Assembly (NCBI GenBank): GCA_003150175.1
Contig: QAKZ01000017.1
Span: forward strand, 1-64,000
Length of the DNA: 64,000 nucleotides
From: Coriobacteriia bacterium
Lineage (GTDB): Bacteria > Actinomycetota > Coriobacteriia > Coriobacteriales > Atopobiaceae
Direction of reading: 5' to 3'
Part shown: positions 18,111 through 25,919 of the stretch, in pieces
Layout: each line of letters starts with the position of its first letter
Position numbering within the stretch: position 1 is the first letter of the stretch
Notes under the pieces: model-generated
Database searches by the model: none
What the model saw: the letters and a program-made list of their open reading frames with translations, nothing else
What the model was told of the DNA's origin: nothing
Translations under genes and position numbers: made by a program

Positions 18111-20135
18111 CTAATCGGTGGTGTCGGAAACGGTCGTCGCGGTGTCGGGCTGGCCATAGATCTGCCCGAGAACGTCGCGGGCGACGAGCATGGCCGTGGT
18201 CGAGCCCCAATCGCCGCCGTCGACGTTCGCCGCGACGACGTACTTGGGGTCGTCAGCGGGTGCGTAGGCGACCATCCAGCAGATGTTCCTGCCGACGGAG
18301 GTCTGCTCGCCGGTACCCGTCTTTCCCGCGACCTTCACGTTGAGGTTCGTCCAGTGGGCCGCCTGGCTCTCGCTCTCCTCATAGATCACGCCCTCGAGGC
18401 CCCGCTCAACGAGGTCGCGGTAATCATCTTCCTCGCTGATATCGTCGGTCTGCGAGACCTTGTAGTCGATCACCGAGCCGTTACCGATGTTGCTCTTGAC
18501 GCACTTGAGCACGTGCGGCTTGAAGACGGGCCCTCGGTTAGCGATGCTGGAGTACGCGTGCGCAATCTGCAAGCAAGTGACGAGGATGTCGCCCTGGCCG
18601 ATGGCGATGTTGCAGTAGTCGCCGGGGTGCCACTCGCGGTCCGCGTCGGGCAGGCTCGAGAAATAGTCCCACTTCCAGGCGGCATCGGGAACGCGGCCCA
18701 CGGCCTCGCTCGGCAGGTCGATCCCCGTGGCGGAGCCGAAGCCGTACTGGCGGAACTTCTGTTGCATGCCGTCCTTGTTGCTGGAGTTCGAGAAGCCCTT
18801 GCCAATCTCGTAGAAAACGACGTCACACGAGAATGTGATGCCCTGCTGCAGGTTCAGCCCTCCATGGCCGTCGTGGTTGTGGCACCACATGCCGTAGGCC
18901 TCGCCGAGACCCGTCCACCAGCCGTTACAGACATAGCCAGACTGAGGCGTCGCGATGCCATTGTCGAGCGCGGCGAAGGATGTGAAGGGCTTGATGGTGG
19001 ACGCCGAGGGGTACTGGCCCGAGATGGCACGGTTGAGCAGCGGATAGTTGGAGGCCTCGTTGGTGAGCCCCTCCCAGTCCGAGTTCGCGATGCCGCCTAC
19101 GAAGATCGAGGGCGAGAAGGTAGGGGCGCTCGCCATCGCGAGGACCTCGCCGTTCGTGCAGTCGAGGCAGACGACGCTGCCGCCTGCGGGGTTCTTGCCC
19201 TTCTGCCTGAGCTCCGTCAGTACCTTCTCGAGAGAATCCTCGGCGGCCTTTTGGATGCCGGAGTCAATGGTGAGCACGACGTCGCTGCCGCTCTGCGGGT
19301 CGATCTTGGTCGAGGACTGCAGGATCTTTCCGTTGGAATCGACGTAGACGGTCTGCTCGCCCCGGATACCCTGCAGGATGCTCTCGTACATGGCCTCGAC
19401 GCCGGCCTGGCCGACGACGTCACCGGACTTGTACTGGACCGAGGAGTCATCGGATCCCGATGCCTCCAGCTGCTCGGCCGTCACGGTGCCGGTGTAGCCG
19501 ACGACGTGGGCCGCCAGCGTCCCTTGCGGGTAGGAACGCTGGGAGCGCTGCTGGACGGAGACGCCAGAGAAGGCGGCCGGGTGCTCGCCGAGGTAGGCCA
19601 CGACCCGGCGCGAGACGTCGGTGGCGACGGTCCTCACGGACTGGGCGCCCTCGGAGGAGTCGATGACCTTGCGGTAGACAGCCTGGCGCGGCATGCCGAT
19701 CAGGTTGGCGAGCAGCTGCATCTCCACCTCGTCGTCGGCCACGTCCGCGTCCGCCACGACAGTCAGGCTCGAGCGGTTCGACACGATCTCGGCGCCGTTG
19801 CGGTCGAGTATCCTGCCGCGTGGGGCAGCGGTGGTGACGGTCCTCGTGCGGTTGGACTCGGCTTCCTTGGTGTACTCGTCGCTGGAAACGAGCTGCATGG
19901 ACCAGAGTCGCGCGAGAAGCGCGGCGAAGATCCCGCCGATGACGGCGGCGAACCCGACGAGTCGCGAGGAGTAGGTCGTCTCGGCCGACTCGTCCCGGCC
20001 TCCGGAGGCCCGCGGGGCGCCGCCGCCGATGTCGAAGGTGTAGGCGGCCTCGGAACGCCCGAAGACGAGGAACAGCGCTATGAACACGACGGCGATGACC
20101 GCGCACACTATGACAATCAGCAGAGACAGATCCAT
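18111..20135 (-). CDS. mrdA: Penicillin-binding protein 2, elongation transpeptidase
   Basis: Class B penicillin-binding protein that cross-links peptidoglycan in the elongasome. The 674-residue protein has a dimerisation domain from about 100, and a transpeptidase domain with SxxK at Ser379-Lys382 (PSASTIKPFTS), SCD in FSCDVVFYEIG (the SxN motif as SxD), and KTGTGE near 603. Two hydrophobic segments occur at the N-terminus, about residues 3-25 and 58-80, where most PBP2 proteins have one. It lies between mreD and rodA with short gaps. Confidence 0.94.
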   Translation of the reverse strand: MDLSLLIVIVCAVIAVVFIALFLVFGRSEAAYTFDIGGGAPRASGGRDESAETTYSSRLVGFAAVIGGIFAALLARLWSMQLVSSDEYTKEAESNRTRTVTTAAPRGRILDRNGAEIVSNRSSLTVVADADVADDEVEMQLLANLIGMPRQAVYRKVIDSSEGAQSVRTVATDVSRRVVAYLGEHPAAFSGVSVQQRSQRSYPQGTLAAHVVGYTGTVTAEQLEASGSDDSSVQYKSGDVVGQAGVEAMYESILQGIRGEQTVYVDSNGKILQSSTKIDPQSGSDVVLTIDSGIQKAAEDSLEKVLTELRQKGKNPAGGSVVCLDCTNGEVLAMASAPTFSPSIFVGGIANSDWEGLTNEASNYPLLNRAISGQYPSASTIKPFTSFAALDNGIATPQSGYVCNGWWTGLGEAYGMWCHNHDGHGGLNLQQGITFSCDVVFYEIGKGFSNSSNKDGMQQKFRQYGFGSATGIDLPSEAVGRVPDAAWKWDYFSSLPDADREWHPGDYCNIAIGQGDILVTCLQIAHAYSSIANRGPVFKPHVLKCVKSNIGNGSVIDYKVSQTDDISEEDDYRDLVERGLEGVIYEESESQAAHWTNLNVKVAGKTGTGEQTSVGRNICWMVAYAPADDPKYVVAANVDGGDWGSTTAMLVARDVLGQIYGQPDTATTVSDTTD

Positions 20136-20144
20136 GACCGCCCC

Positions 20145-20681
20145 TTAGAAGCCCCTGCGCGAGAGATGGGTGCCTGCGCCGAAGGAGTTCGAGCGCACGC
20201 GCGAGAAGTAGTACGCGAACGGCAGGAAGGCGATGATGGTAAGAAATGCGGTGGGGATGGCGCGGAAGAAGAGCGCGTCGATAAGCGAGCTCGAGTCCCC
20301 GACAAGCAGCATCGTGAGCCCATAGGCGACCGAGACCCCGAGCGCCGCGGCCGAGAACAGCGCCATGCTCGCGCCGAAGTCGCCGGCCATCCGATTGCGG
20401 TGCTCGCCGCCGAGCAGGTGCGAGCAGACGGTCAGGAGCAGGGACATGAGGCCGATCGGCCCCGTCGTGGAGAGATCGAAGAAAAGACCCGCGAAAAAGC
20501 CTATGACCGTCGCCTGGGATCCGCCGCGCGTCAGCGCCACGCACGCCGCGAAGACGAGCGCGAAGTTTGCCCGCCCGTTGCCGAGCGCGATGTTCGGGGC
20601 GAGGGTGAGCTGGCACACGGCGCAGACGGCCCCGAGGATGAGGAGACCCTTGGTGTCGTGGCCCTTATCGGCGATCTGCAT
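20145..20681 (-). CDS. mreD: Rod-shape protein MreD
   Basis: A 178-residue membrane protein with five or six hydrophobic helices. It is assigned to MreD from its size, topology and position between mreC and mrdA. The GFFAGLFFDLSTTGPIGLMS segment matches the conserved MreD GxxxDx(6)G region. MreD is part of the membrane-spanning elongasome scaffold. Confidence 0.88.
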   Translation of the reverse strand: MQIADKGHDTKGLLILGAVCAVCQLTLAPNIALGNGRANFALVFAACVALTRGGSQATVIGFFAGLFFDLSTTGPIGLMSLLLTVCSHLLGGEHRNRMAGDFGASMALFSAAALGVSVAYGLTMLLVGDSSSLIDALFFRAIPTAFLTIIAFLPFAYYFSRVRSNSFGAGTHLSRRGF

Positions 20682-20695
20682 GGATGCTCCCTCCC

Positions 20696-21748
20696 CTACT
20701 CGCTGTAACCGTCGCTGTAACCGTCGCTGGAAGCGGATCCGCTGCCCGCATCACCGGACCCCTGGCCCTCATCGCTCGCCGACGATTTATCGGAGGAGTC
20801 ATCAGAGCCAGAATCGGACGAGGAGGACGAGCTCGAGGTCTCCTGCGAATCGGCGGACTTGATGTCGTCGGCAGTGGCCTCTTGGCCCTCCGTGAGCGAC
20901 GTGATGACGATGACCTCCTCGTAGTTCTCGGTGCTCGCGAAGGCGTCGACCGTCACTTCGAGGTAGAGCGAGCCGGGGGTGTTGTCGACGTTGGAGACCC
21001 TGCCCAAAGGAAGTCCCTTGGGGAACACCCCGCCGAGTCCGCTCGTGACAACGAGATCGCCGACCTGCACGTTCTGCGAGGTCGAGATAAGGTCGAGCGT
21101 GATCTGGCCGGTGGCCGAGCCGTTGAGCATGCCCTGGGCGCGGCTCGACTGGATCATCGCGGAGACCGAGGAGTTCTCGTCGGTGATCAGACGGACCTCA
21201 GACGAGGTCGGCCCGCACGAGATGATCTGGCCGATGACGCCGTTGGAGGCCATGACGGGCATACCGACCGTGAGCCCCGAGACGGAGCCGAGGTTGATCG
21301 TGACCGTCGAGGTCCAAGAGTCGCTCGACCCGGAGATGATGCGCGCGCCCTTCGACTGCAGGCTGTAGCTGTCCTGGATGTCGAGGAGGTCCTGGAGCCG
21401 CTTGGCGGTCTGCTCCGCCTCCTCGAGCTCGGCGTTGCGCGCCTGAAGGCGCTCGTTGTCCGCCTTGAGGTCGGACAGCGTCGCCTGATCCGCGGTGAGG
21501 TTCGCGAAGATGTTGCCGAGCCCTTGGAAGGGCACCGACACGGTGGCGCCGATATAGCGAACGGGCGACGTGATCGTCGAGAAGACCCCGCGGACGGCCT
21601 CAAGGGGACCGGAGTCGCCCATGCGGCAGCTCGCGGTGAACAGGACGATGGAGGCGACGCAGCAGATGAAGAGCTGCTTGCCGCCGCCTCCGCTTGAGTT
21701 GTTTCCGAGCGCCGGGGAACCTCCCCGGCCGAGGCCCGAGTAAGACAC
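20696..21748 (-). CDS. mreC: Rod-shape protein MreC
   Basis: MreC links MreB to PBP2 outside the membrane. The 350-residue product has an N-terminal TM (about 24-40), a coiled coil at about 85-125 (LSDLKADNERLQARNAELEE), and the double beta-barrel domain (GASNGVIGQI-like MASNGVIGQIISCG, then DLVVTSGLGGVFPKGLPLG). The last 65 residues form an acidic serine-rich tail ending in two DGYS repeats, probably disordered. I take the GTG at 21748, 2 bp after the mreB stop; there is no clear Shine-Dalgarno, so translation is probably coupled. Confidence 0.9.
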   Translation of the reverse strand: MSYSGLGRGGSPALGNNSSGGGGKQLFICCVASIVLFTASCRMGDSGPLEAVRGVFSTITSPVRYIGATVSVPFQGLGNIFANLTADQATLSDLKADNERLQARNAELEEAEQTAKRLQDLLDIQDSYSLQSKGARIISGSSDSWTSTVTINLGSVSGLTVGMPVMASNGVIGQIISCGPTSSEVRLITDENSSVSAMIQSSRAQGMLNGSATGQITLDLISTSQNVQVGDLVVTSGLGGVFPKGLPLGRVSNVDNTPGSLYLEVTVDAFASTENYEEVIVITSLTEGQEATADDIKSADSQETSSSSSSSDSGSDDSSDKSSASDEGQGSGDAGSGSASSDGYSDGYSE

Positions 21749-21750
21749 GC

Positions 21751-22794
21751 CTACTGGCCAGTGCTCTGAACGAAGCCTCCGCTGAGGGCGTTGGCCTCGA
21801 GGACCTTGGCGCAGCCGTTGACGACGTTCTCGAGCGCCGTGGGGCTCACGTTCACGGGCACGCCGGTCTCTTCGCGCAGACGGTGGTCCAGGCCGCGCAG
21901 CAGCCCGCCGCCACCGGTGAGGAGAATACCGTAGTACATGAGGTCGGAGGCGAGGTCCGGCGGGGTCACGTCGAGGGCATCCTTGACGGCCTTCGTGACC
22001 TCGTCGAGCGGGCGGTCGAGGGCGCGGCGGATCTCCTCGCTCTCGATGCGGACGGTCTTGGGCAGGCCGCTCATGACGTCGCGGCCGTTGACCTCGACGT
22101 CGAGCTCCTCGGCCAAGGGCGCGGCCGAGCCGACCTTGATCTTGATGTCCTCGGCGGTGCGCTCGCCGATGGAGAGGTTGTACGCGTCGCGGACGTGCTG
22201 GAGGATCGTCTGGTCGAACTCGTCTCCTGCGGTGCGGATCGACTGCGAGACGACGATGCCACCCATGGAGATGACGGCGACCTCGGTGGTGCCGCCGCCG
22301 ATGTCGACGACCATGGAGCCGGTCGGGTCCTCGATAGGCAGATCGGCGCCGATGGCGGCGGCCATGGGCTCCTCGATGAGGTACGCCTGGCGCGCGCCGG
22401 CCGAGATCGTCGCCTCGAAGACGGCGCGCTTCTCGACGGAGGTGACGCCGGAGGGAACGCACACGACGACGCGGGGGCGCGGGCTCCAAGGATAGCGGCG
22501 CTCGCGCGCCTTCTCGATAAAGTAGCGGAGCATGACCTCCGTTACGTCGAAGTCGGCGATGACGCCGTCCTTGAGGGGGCGCTCGGCGATGATGGAGCCC
22601 GGGGTGCGGCCGATCATGCGCTTGGCGTCGGCCCCGACGGCGAGGACGCGGCTCTCGCTCTTGTCGATGGCGACGACCGAGGGCTCGTTGATGACGATGC
22701 CCTGGCCGCGCACGGCGACGAGCGTGTTGGCGGTGCCGAGGTCGATGGCGAGGTCGCCGCCGTATTCCCCGAAAAGCGAGTCGAAAATCGACAT
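21751..22794 (-). CDS. mreB: Actin-like cell-shape protein MreB
   Basis: Bacterial actin that organises lateral wall synthesis. The 347-residue protein has the phosphate 1 loop LAIDLGTANTLVAV, the phosphate 2 loop VVDIGGGTTEVAV and the adenosine motif ILLTGGGGLLRGL. The ATG start is 21 bp after the TPR gene. It heads mreB-mreC-mreD-mrdA-rodA and indicates a rod or rod-like cell. Confidence 0.96.
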   Translation of the reverse strand: MSIFDSLFGEYGGDLAIDLGTANTLVAVRGQGIVINEPSVVAIDKSESRVLAVGADAKRMIGRTPGSIIAERPLKDGVIADFDVTEVMLRYFIEKARERRYPWSPRPRVVVCVPSGVTSVEKRAVFEATISAGARQAYLIEEPMAAAIGADLPIEDPTGSMVVDIGGGTTEVAVISMGGIVVSQSIRTAGDEFDQTILQHVRDAYNLSIGERTAEDIKIKVGSAAPLAEELDVEVNGRDVMSGLPKTVRIESEEIRRALDRPLDEVTKAVKDALDVTPPDLASDLMYYGILLTGGGGLLRGLDHRLREETGVPVNVSPTALENVVNGCAKVLEANALSGGFVQSTGQ

Positions 22795-22815
22795 CAGGAT
22801 CCCTTGTCTACTTTG

Positions 22816-24123
22816 CTAGTTGGCCGAGGCCGCGGAGGCGTACTCGGTCTGAACGGAGGTCACCTTCCACGTAACGCCGTCCCTGACCATCTGCACGGTG
22901 TACTGCTGCTGGCCGCCGGCCGAAAGCGTGGCGACGACGTGGACCGTGCTCTCGGTCATGCTGCGGTCGACACCGTCGACCGTGACGGTGGCTCCGGAGG
23001 GCAGCGTGTCGGCGATCATCTGGACCTGGTTTGAGGCGGAGTCGGCGATGTACTTGTTGATCTCGGTACCGTTGGTCTTCGCCTGGAAGAGGGACTCCGC
23101 GACGGACTCCTGGGTGGGCCACCCGAAGCCCTGGGTGTAGGCGAGCGCGCCCGCGCCGCCGACGAGGACGACGATGAAAAGCAGCACGAGGAAGATCTTC
23201 AGGCCGCGGTGCTTGTGCTTGCGCTTAACCTTACGGTCCTTCTTGTCCTGCTCGACGAGCTCCTCCTCGGTCACCGAGAAGAACCCGGTATCCTCGGCGG
23301 AGGGGATGAGCTGGCCGGAGGCGCCCGTCGGGTCGAGCGGGTCGACGCCGGCGCCGTAGCCGGCGGCGGCGAGGAAGGCGTCGGTGTCGGAGGGTGCGGA
23401 GCCGGACTGCTGCTGCTTGGCGGCAGCAGCGGCGATGGCCTTGCGCGCGGCGTCGTAGGAGGCCTGCGCCGCGGGGCTCATGACGAAGGAGGCGTCGCTC
23501 GTGGCGTGCGAGAAGGCGTCGACGGCCTCGGGCATGCGGTTGGCCGCGACGTAGGCGAGTCCGAGGTCGCAGTAGACCTTCGACTGGCTCTCGAGCGGAG
23601 TGGTGAAGTCGAGGGCGGTGCGATAGGCCTCAACGGCGTCGACGGGGCGCCCGAGCCTCATGAAGCAGCTCCCGAGGTCGGAGAGGGCGCCCGCGGGAGC
23701 GGGGTTGTTCTCGTCGATGGCGGCGGAGCGGTAGGCGATACCGGCATTGCGGACGTCGCCGGTGGCCTCGTAGGCTCGGCCGAGCGCGAGGTAGGCCTTG
23801 TAGGGCGTGGAGTACGAGTTGTCCTGGACGGCGCTCGTGAGGGCCTGGATCGCCTCCTGGGCCCGCCCGGCGGCGAGCAGCGCGCGGCCGCGGTTGCAAG
23901 AAAGCGCGCCGACCTTGCCGTACGAGGCGTCGGAAAGCGCGCTCGCGTAGGCGTCGGCGGCGGAGTCGTAGCGGCCGAGCTTCATGTACGCGTTGCCGAT
24001 GAGGTGGTCGACGGCGCCGGCCGGCTCGCCCTGGGACTTGGCCCCCGAGAGCATCGACACGGCCCCGAGCCAATCGCCCGCCTGATAGGCGGCCTTACCC
24101 GACTCGAATGCCTGCTGGTTCAT
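22816..24123 (-). CDS. TPR-repeat membrane protein
   Basis: A 435-residue protein not assignable to a named family. At least five tetratricopeptide-like repeats fill about residues 1-215 (for example AFESGKAAYQAGDWLGAVSM, ALGRAYEATGDVRNAGIAYR). A linker and a basic KKDRKVKRKHKHRG stretch precede one TM helix (about 312-334), and a C-terminal domain of about 100 residues lies outside. The topology suggests cytoplasmic repeats and an extracellular tail. GGAGG five bases before the ATG at 24123 fixes the start. Being directly before mreB suggests a role in envelope assembly, which is inference. Confidence 0.75.
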   Translation of the reverse strand: MNQQAFESGKAAYQAGDWLGAVSMLSGAKSQGEPAGAVDHLIGNAYMKLGRYDSAADAYASALSDASYGKVGALSCNRGRALLAAGRAQEAIQALTSAVQDNSYSTPYKAYLALGRAYEATGDVRNAGIAYRSAAIDENNPAPAGALSDLGSCFMRLGRPVDAVEAYRTALDFTTPLESQSKVYCDLGLAYVAANRMPEAVDAFSHATSDASFVMSPAAQASYDAARKAIAAAAAKQQQSGSAPSDTDAFLAAAGYGAGVDPLDPTGASGQLIPSAEDTGFFSVTEEELVEQDKKDRKVKRKHKHRGLKIFLVLLFIVVLVGGAGALAYTQGFGWPTQESVAESLFQAKTNGTEINKYIADSASNQVQMIADTLPSGATVTVDGVDRSMTESTVHVVATLSAGGQQQYTVQMVRDGVTWKVTSVQTEYASAASAN

Positions 24124-24149
24124 GTATACCTCCAAGGTAACGCGCGGCC

Positions 24150-24698
24150 TTAAGCCTCGCTGTGCTCGATCCTGATCGAATTGATGACATCGCCGGCGCG
24201 CAGGGTACCGATGACGTCCATGCCCTCGATGGTCTGGCCAAAGACGGTGTAGCCGGAGTCGAGGGAATGCTGCGGCCCGAGGCAGAAGTAGAACTGGGAG
24301 CCCGCGGAGTTGGGGTCCATGGAGCGGGCCATGGCGAGCGTGCCGTCTTCGTGGGAGTTACGGGGGTTGGAGGAGAACTCCTCGTGGATCCGGTAGCCGG
24401 GGCCGCCGGTTCCCGGACGGCCGTCGGGACCCATGCCGCCGGCGGCGACGTCGGAGGGGCTCATCTCGCGGGTGTTGGGGCAGCCGCCCTGGATGACGAA
24501 GCCGGGGACATAGCGGTGGAACTTGAGGTCGTCGTAGAAGCCACCCTCGGCGAGCTCGCAGAAGTTCGCAACATGGATCGGCGCGCCGGTGCCGTCGAGT
24601 CGGACGCGGATCTTTCCCTTGCTCGTGTCGAAGACGGCGACCTCGTCGCCGGCCACCTCATACTCGGGGGTATAGAGCGGATCTCCGAAAAAGCCCAT
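24150..24698 (-). CDS. ppiB: Cyclophilin-type peptidyl-prolyl isomerase
   Basis: Cytoplasmic cyclophilin of 182 residues without a signal peptide. It has the catalytic segment FHRYVPGFVIQGGCP, and LAMARSMDPNSAGSQFYFCL with YTVFGQTIEGMDV further on. It is 26 bp before the TPR gene on the same strand and is probably the first gene of a transcript running into mreB. Its leader contains a 7-bp hairpin, TGGCGGG/CCCGCCA (24721-24739). Confidence 0.93.
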   Translation of the reverse strand: MGFFGDPLYTPEYEVAGDEVAVFDTSKGKIRVRLDGTGAPIHVANFCELAEGGFYDDLKFHRYVPGFVIQGGCPNTREMSPSDVAAGGMGPDGRPGTGGPGYRIHEEFSSNPRNSHEDGTLAMARSMDPNSAGSQFYFCLGPQHSLDSGYTVFGQTIEGMDVIGTLRAGDVINSIRIEHSEA

Positions 24699-24760
24699 GG
24701 TTGCTCCTCGCTATATCACGTGGCGGGAAGGCCCCGCCAGAATTCGAATCCAGCTATTCG

Positions 24761-24791
24761 ATGATAGCAGCACCCTTGGGGTTTCACACAA
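24761..24791 (-). promoter_or_regulatory. Probable ppiB-mre promoter
   Basis: On the minus strand TTGTGT (24786-24791) and TATCAT (24761-24766) are 19 bp apart, and the -10 is preceded by TGC (extended -10 type). It lies about 60 bp before ppiB. No intrinsic terminator for the next gene upstream is evident. Confidence 0.45.
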
Positions 24792-24812
24792 TCGGCAGGC
24801 ACCCTAATCTTG

Positions 24813-25757
24813 CTAAGAAGCCCTCGAGACCGGCTTCCAGGCGTCGACGTTCTGGTCGAACAGCGTCTTGTAGTACCCGTTGCCGGAGATCTTCGCGAGG
24901 ATCTGGTCCTGCGCCGAGGCGGGGTCCGCGCTCGAGGACGAGAGCTCCCAGGCGGCGCTGAGGGCGTCGCAGCGGTTGCGCAGCCAGTTGCCGAGGCTCG
25001 TGAGGTTCGTCTTGTCGTCCGCGTATACGCCGGCGCCGTCAGAGGTCGACGAGATCGAGCTGATGGTGTTGGAGACGTCGAGCGAGACGTCCTTGATCGC
25101 GAGCAGGCACGCCGAGCGCTCCTCGGCGGTTCCCGAGACGCCCTTCGACTTGAGGTCGCCCTCGCTCGCGGTGACCTTCTTCTCGTCTTCGACGAGCTTC
25201 TGGTAGTCGGAGCTCAGCGAGTCGAAGATGGGGTCTTCGGCAGCGGCGTCCGTCTGGGCGGCCCGCTCGTCCTTGTCCTGGGCGTCGAGGGACGAGACCT
25301 CGTCGGGGTTTCCTGCCTCGGAGGTGTCCATCGGGGTCTTTGCGGAGATGTCGTTGGCGTTGGGGTCCCACGGGTGCGTGATGGCGACGGCGGTGCCGCC
25401 GACGATGGCGATGGCCGCGACGGCGGCGACGATGAACTGCTTCAAGCGCGGGAGCATGTCGTTGGCCGAGGTGGCGGTCACCGCGTCGGGGCCCGTCGGG
25501 GGGATGGCGCTCTCGAGCCCCGGCTCCTGCTCGCGGCGCTCCTCGCGCGGAGCCTCGTGGCGGCCGCGGCGGGCACCGGGGACGGGCGAGCCGCACTTAG
25601 GGCAGCAGGAGGCCCCGGGCGGGACGAGCGCGCCGCAGACGCCGCACCAGGACAGCTCGCCCAGGTCGATGCGCTGCGTGGCGCAGAGGGCCTCGGAGCA
25701 GTACGGGCACTCGAAAGATCCGTCGGGGACTTCTTTGTGGCAATTGGGGCAGATCAA
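24813..25757 (-). CDS. Zinc-ribbon membrane protein of unknown function
   Basis: A 314-residue protein with two zinc ribbons at the N-terminus (CPNCHKEVPDGSFECPYC and WCGVCGALVPPGASCCPKCG), a charged linker, one TM helix at about 117-140, and a Ser/Asp-rich extracytoplasmic domain of about 170 residues with no recognised fold. I choose a TTG start at 25757 (read MICPNCHKEV) with TGGAGG seven bases upstream. The architecture resembles the many zinc-ribbon membrane anchors of Gram-positives. No function can be assigned. Confidence 0.7.
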   Translation of the reverse strand: MICPNCHKEVPDGSFECPYCSEALCATQRIDLGELSWCGVCGALVPPGASCCPKCGSPVPGARRGRHEAPREERREQEPGLESAIPPTGPDAVTATSANDMLPRLKQFIVAAVAAIAIVGGTAVAITHPWDPNANDISAKTPMDTSEAGNPDEVSSLDAQDKDERAAQTDAAAEDPIFDSLSSDYQKLVEDEKKVTASEGDLKSKGVSGTAEERSACLLAIKDVSLDVSNTISSISSTSDGAGVYADDKTNLTSLGNWLRNRCDALSAAWELSSSSADPASAQDQILAKISGNGYYKTLFDQNVDAWKPVSRAS

Positions 25758-25919
25758 CGGCCGGCCTCCAGTGGGGTTTCGGACAACTCGGGAATTCAGG
25801 GTACGCCCCGCCGGGCGGCTGAGCAAAAACAACACAGAGCAAAGCGGCGGGAGCAGCAGGGGCGACCGGGAGGGCGCGAGCGCGCAGGGCCGGCAAGGGC
25901 GAGAAGGGCCGCGGCGCGC

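Noticed and set aside
24740-24780. T-arm-like TTCGAATCC suggesting a tRNA
   Set aside because: No acceptor, anticodon or D-arm can be built around it on either strand.
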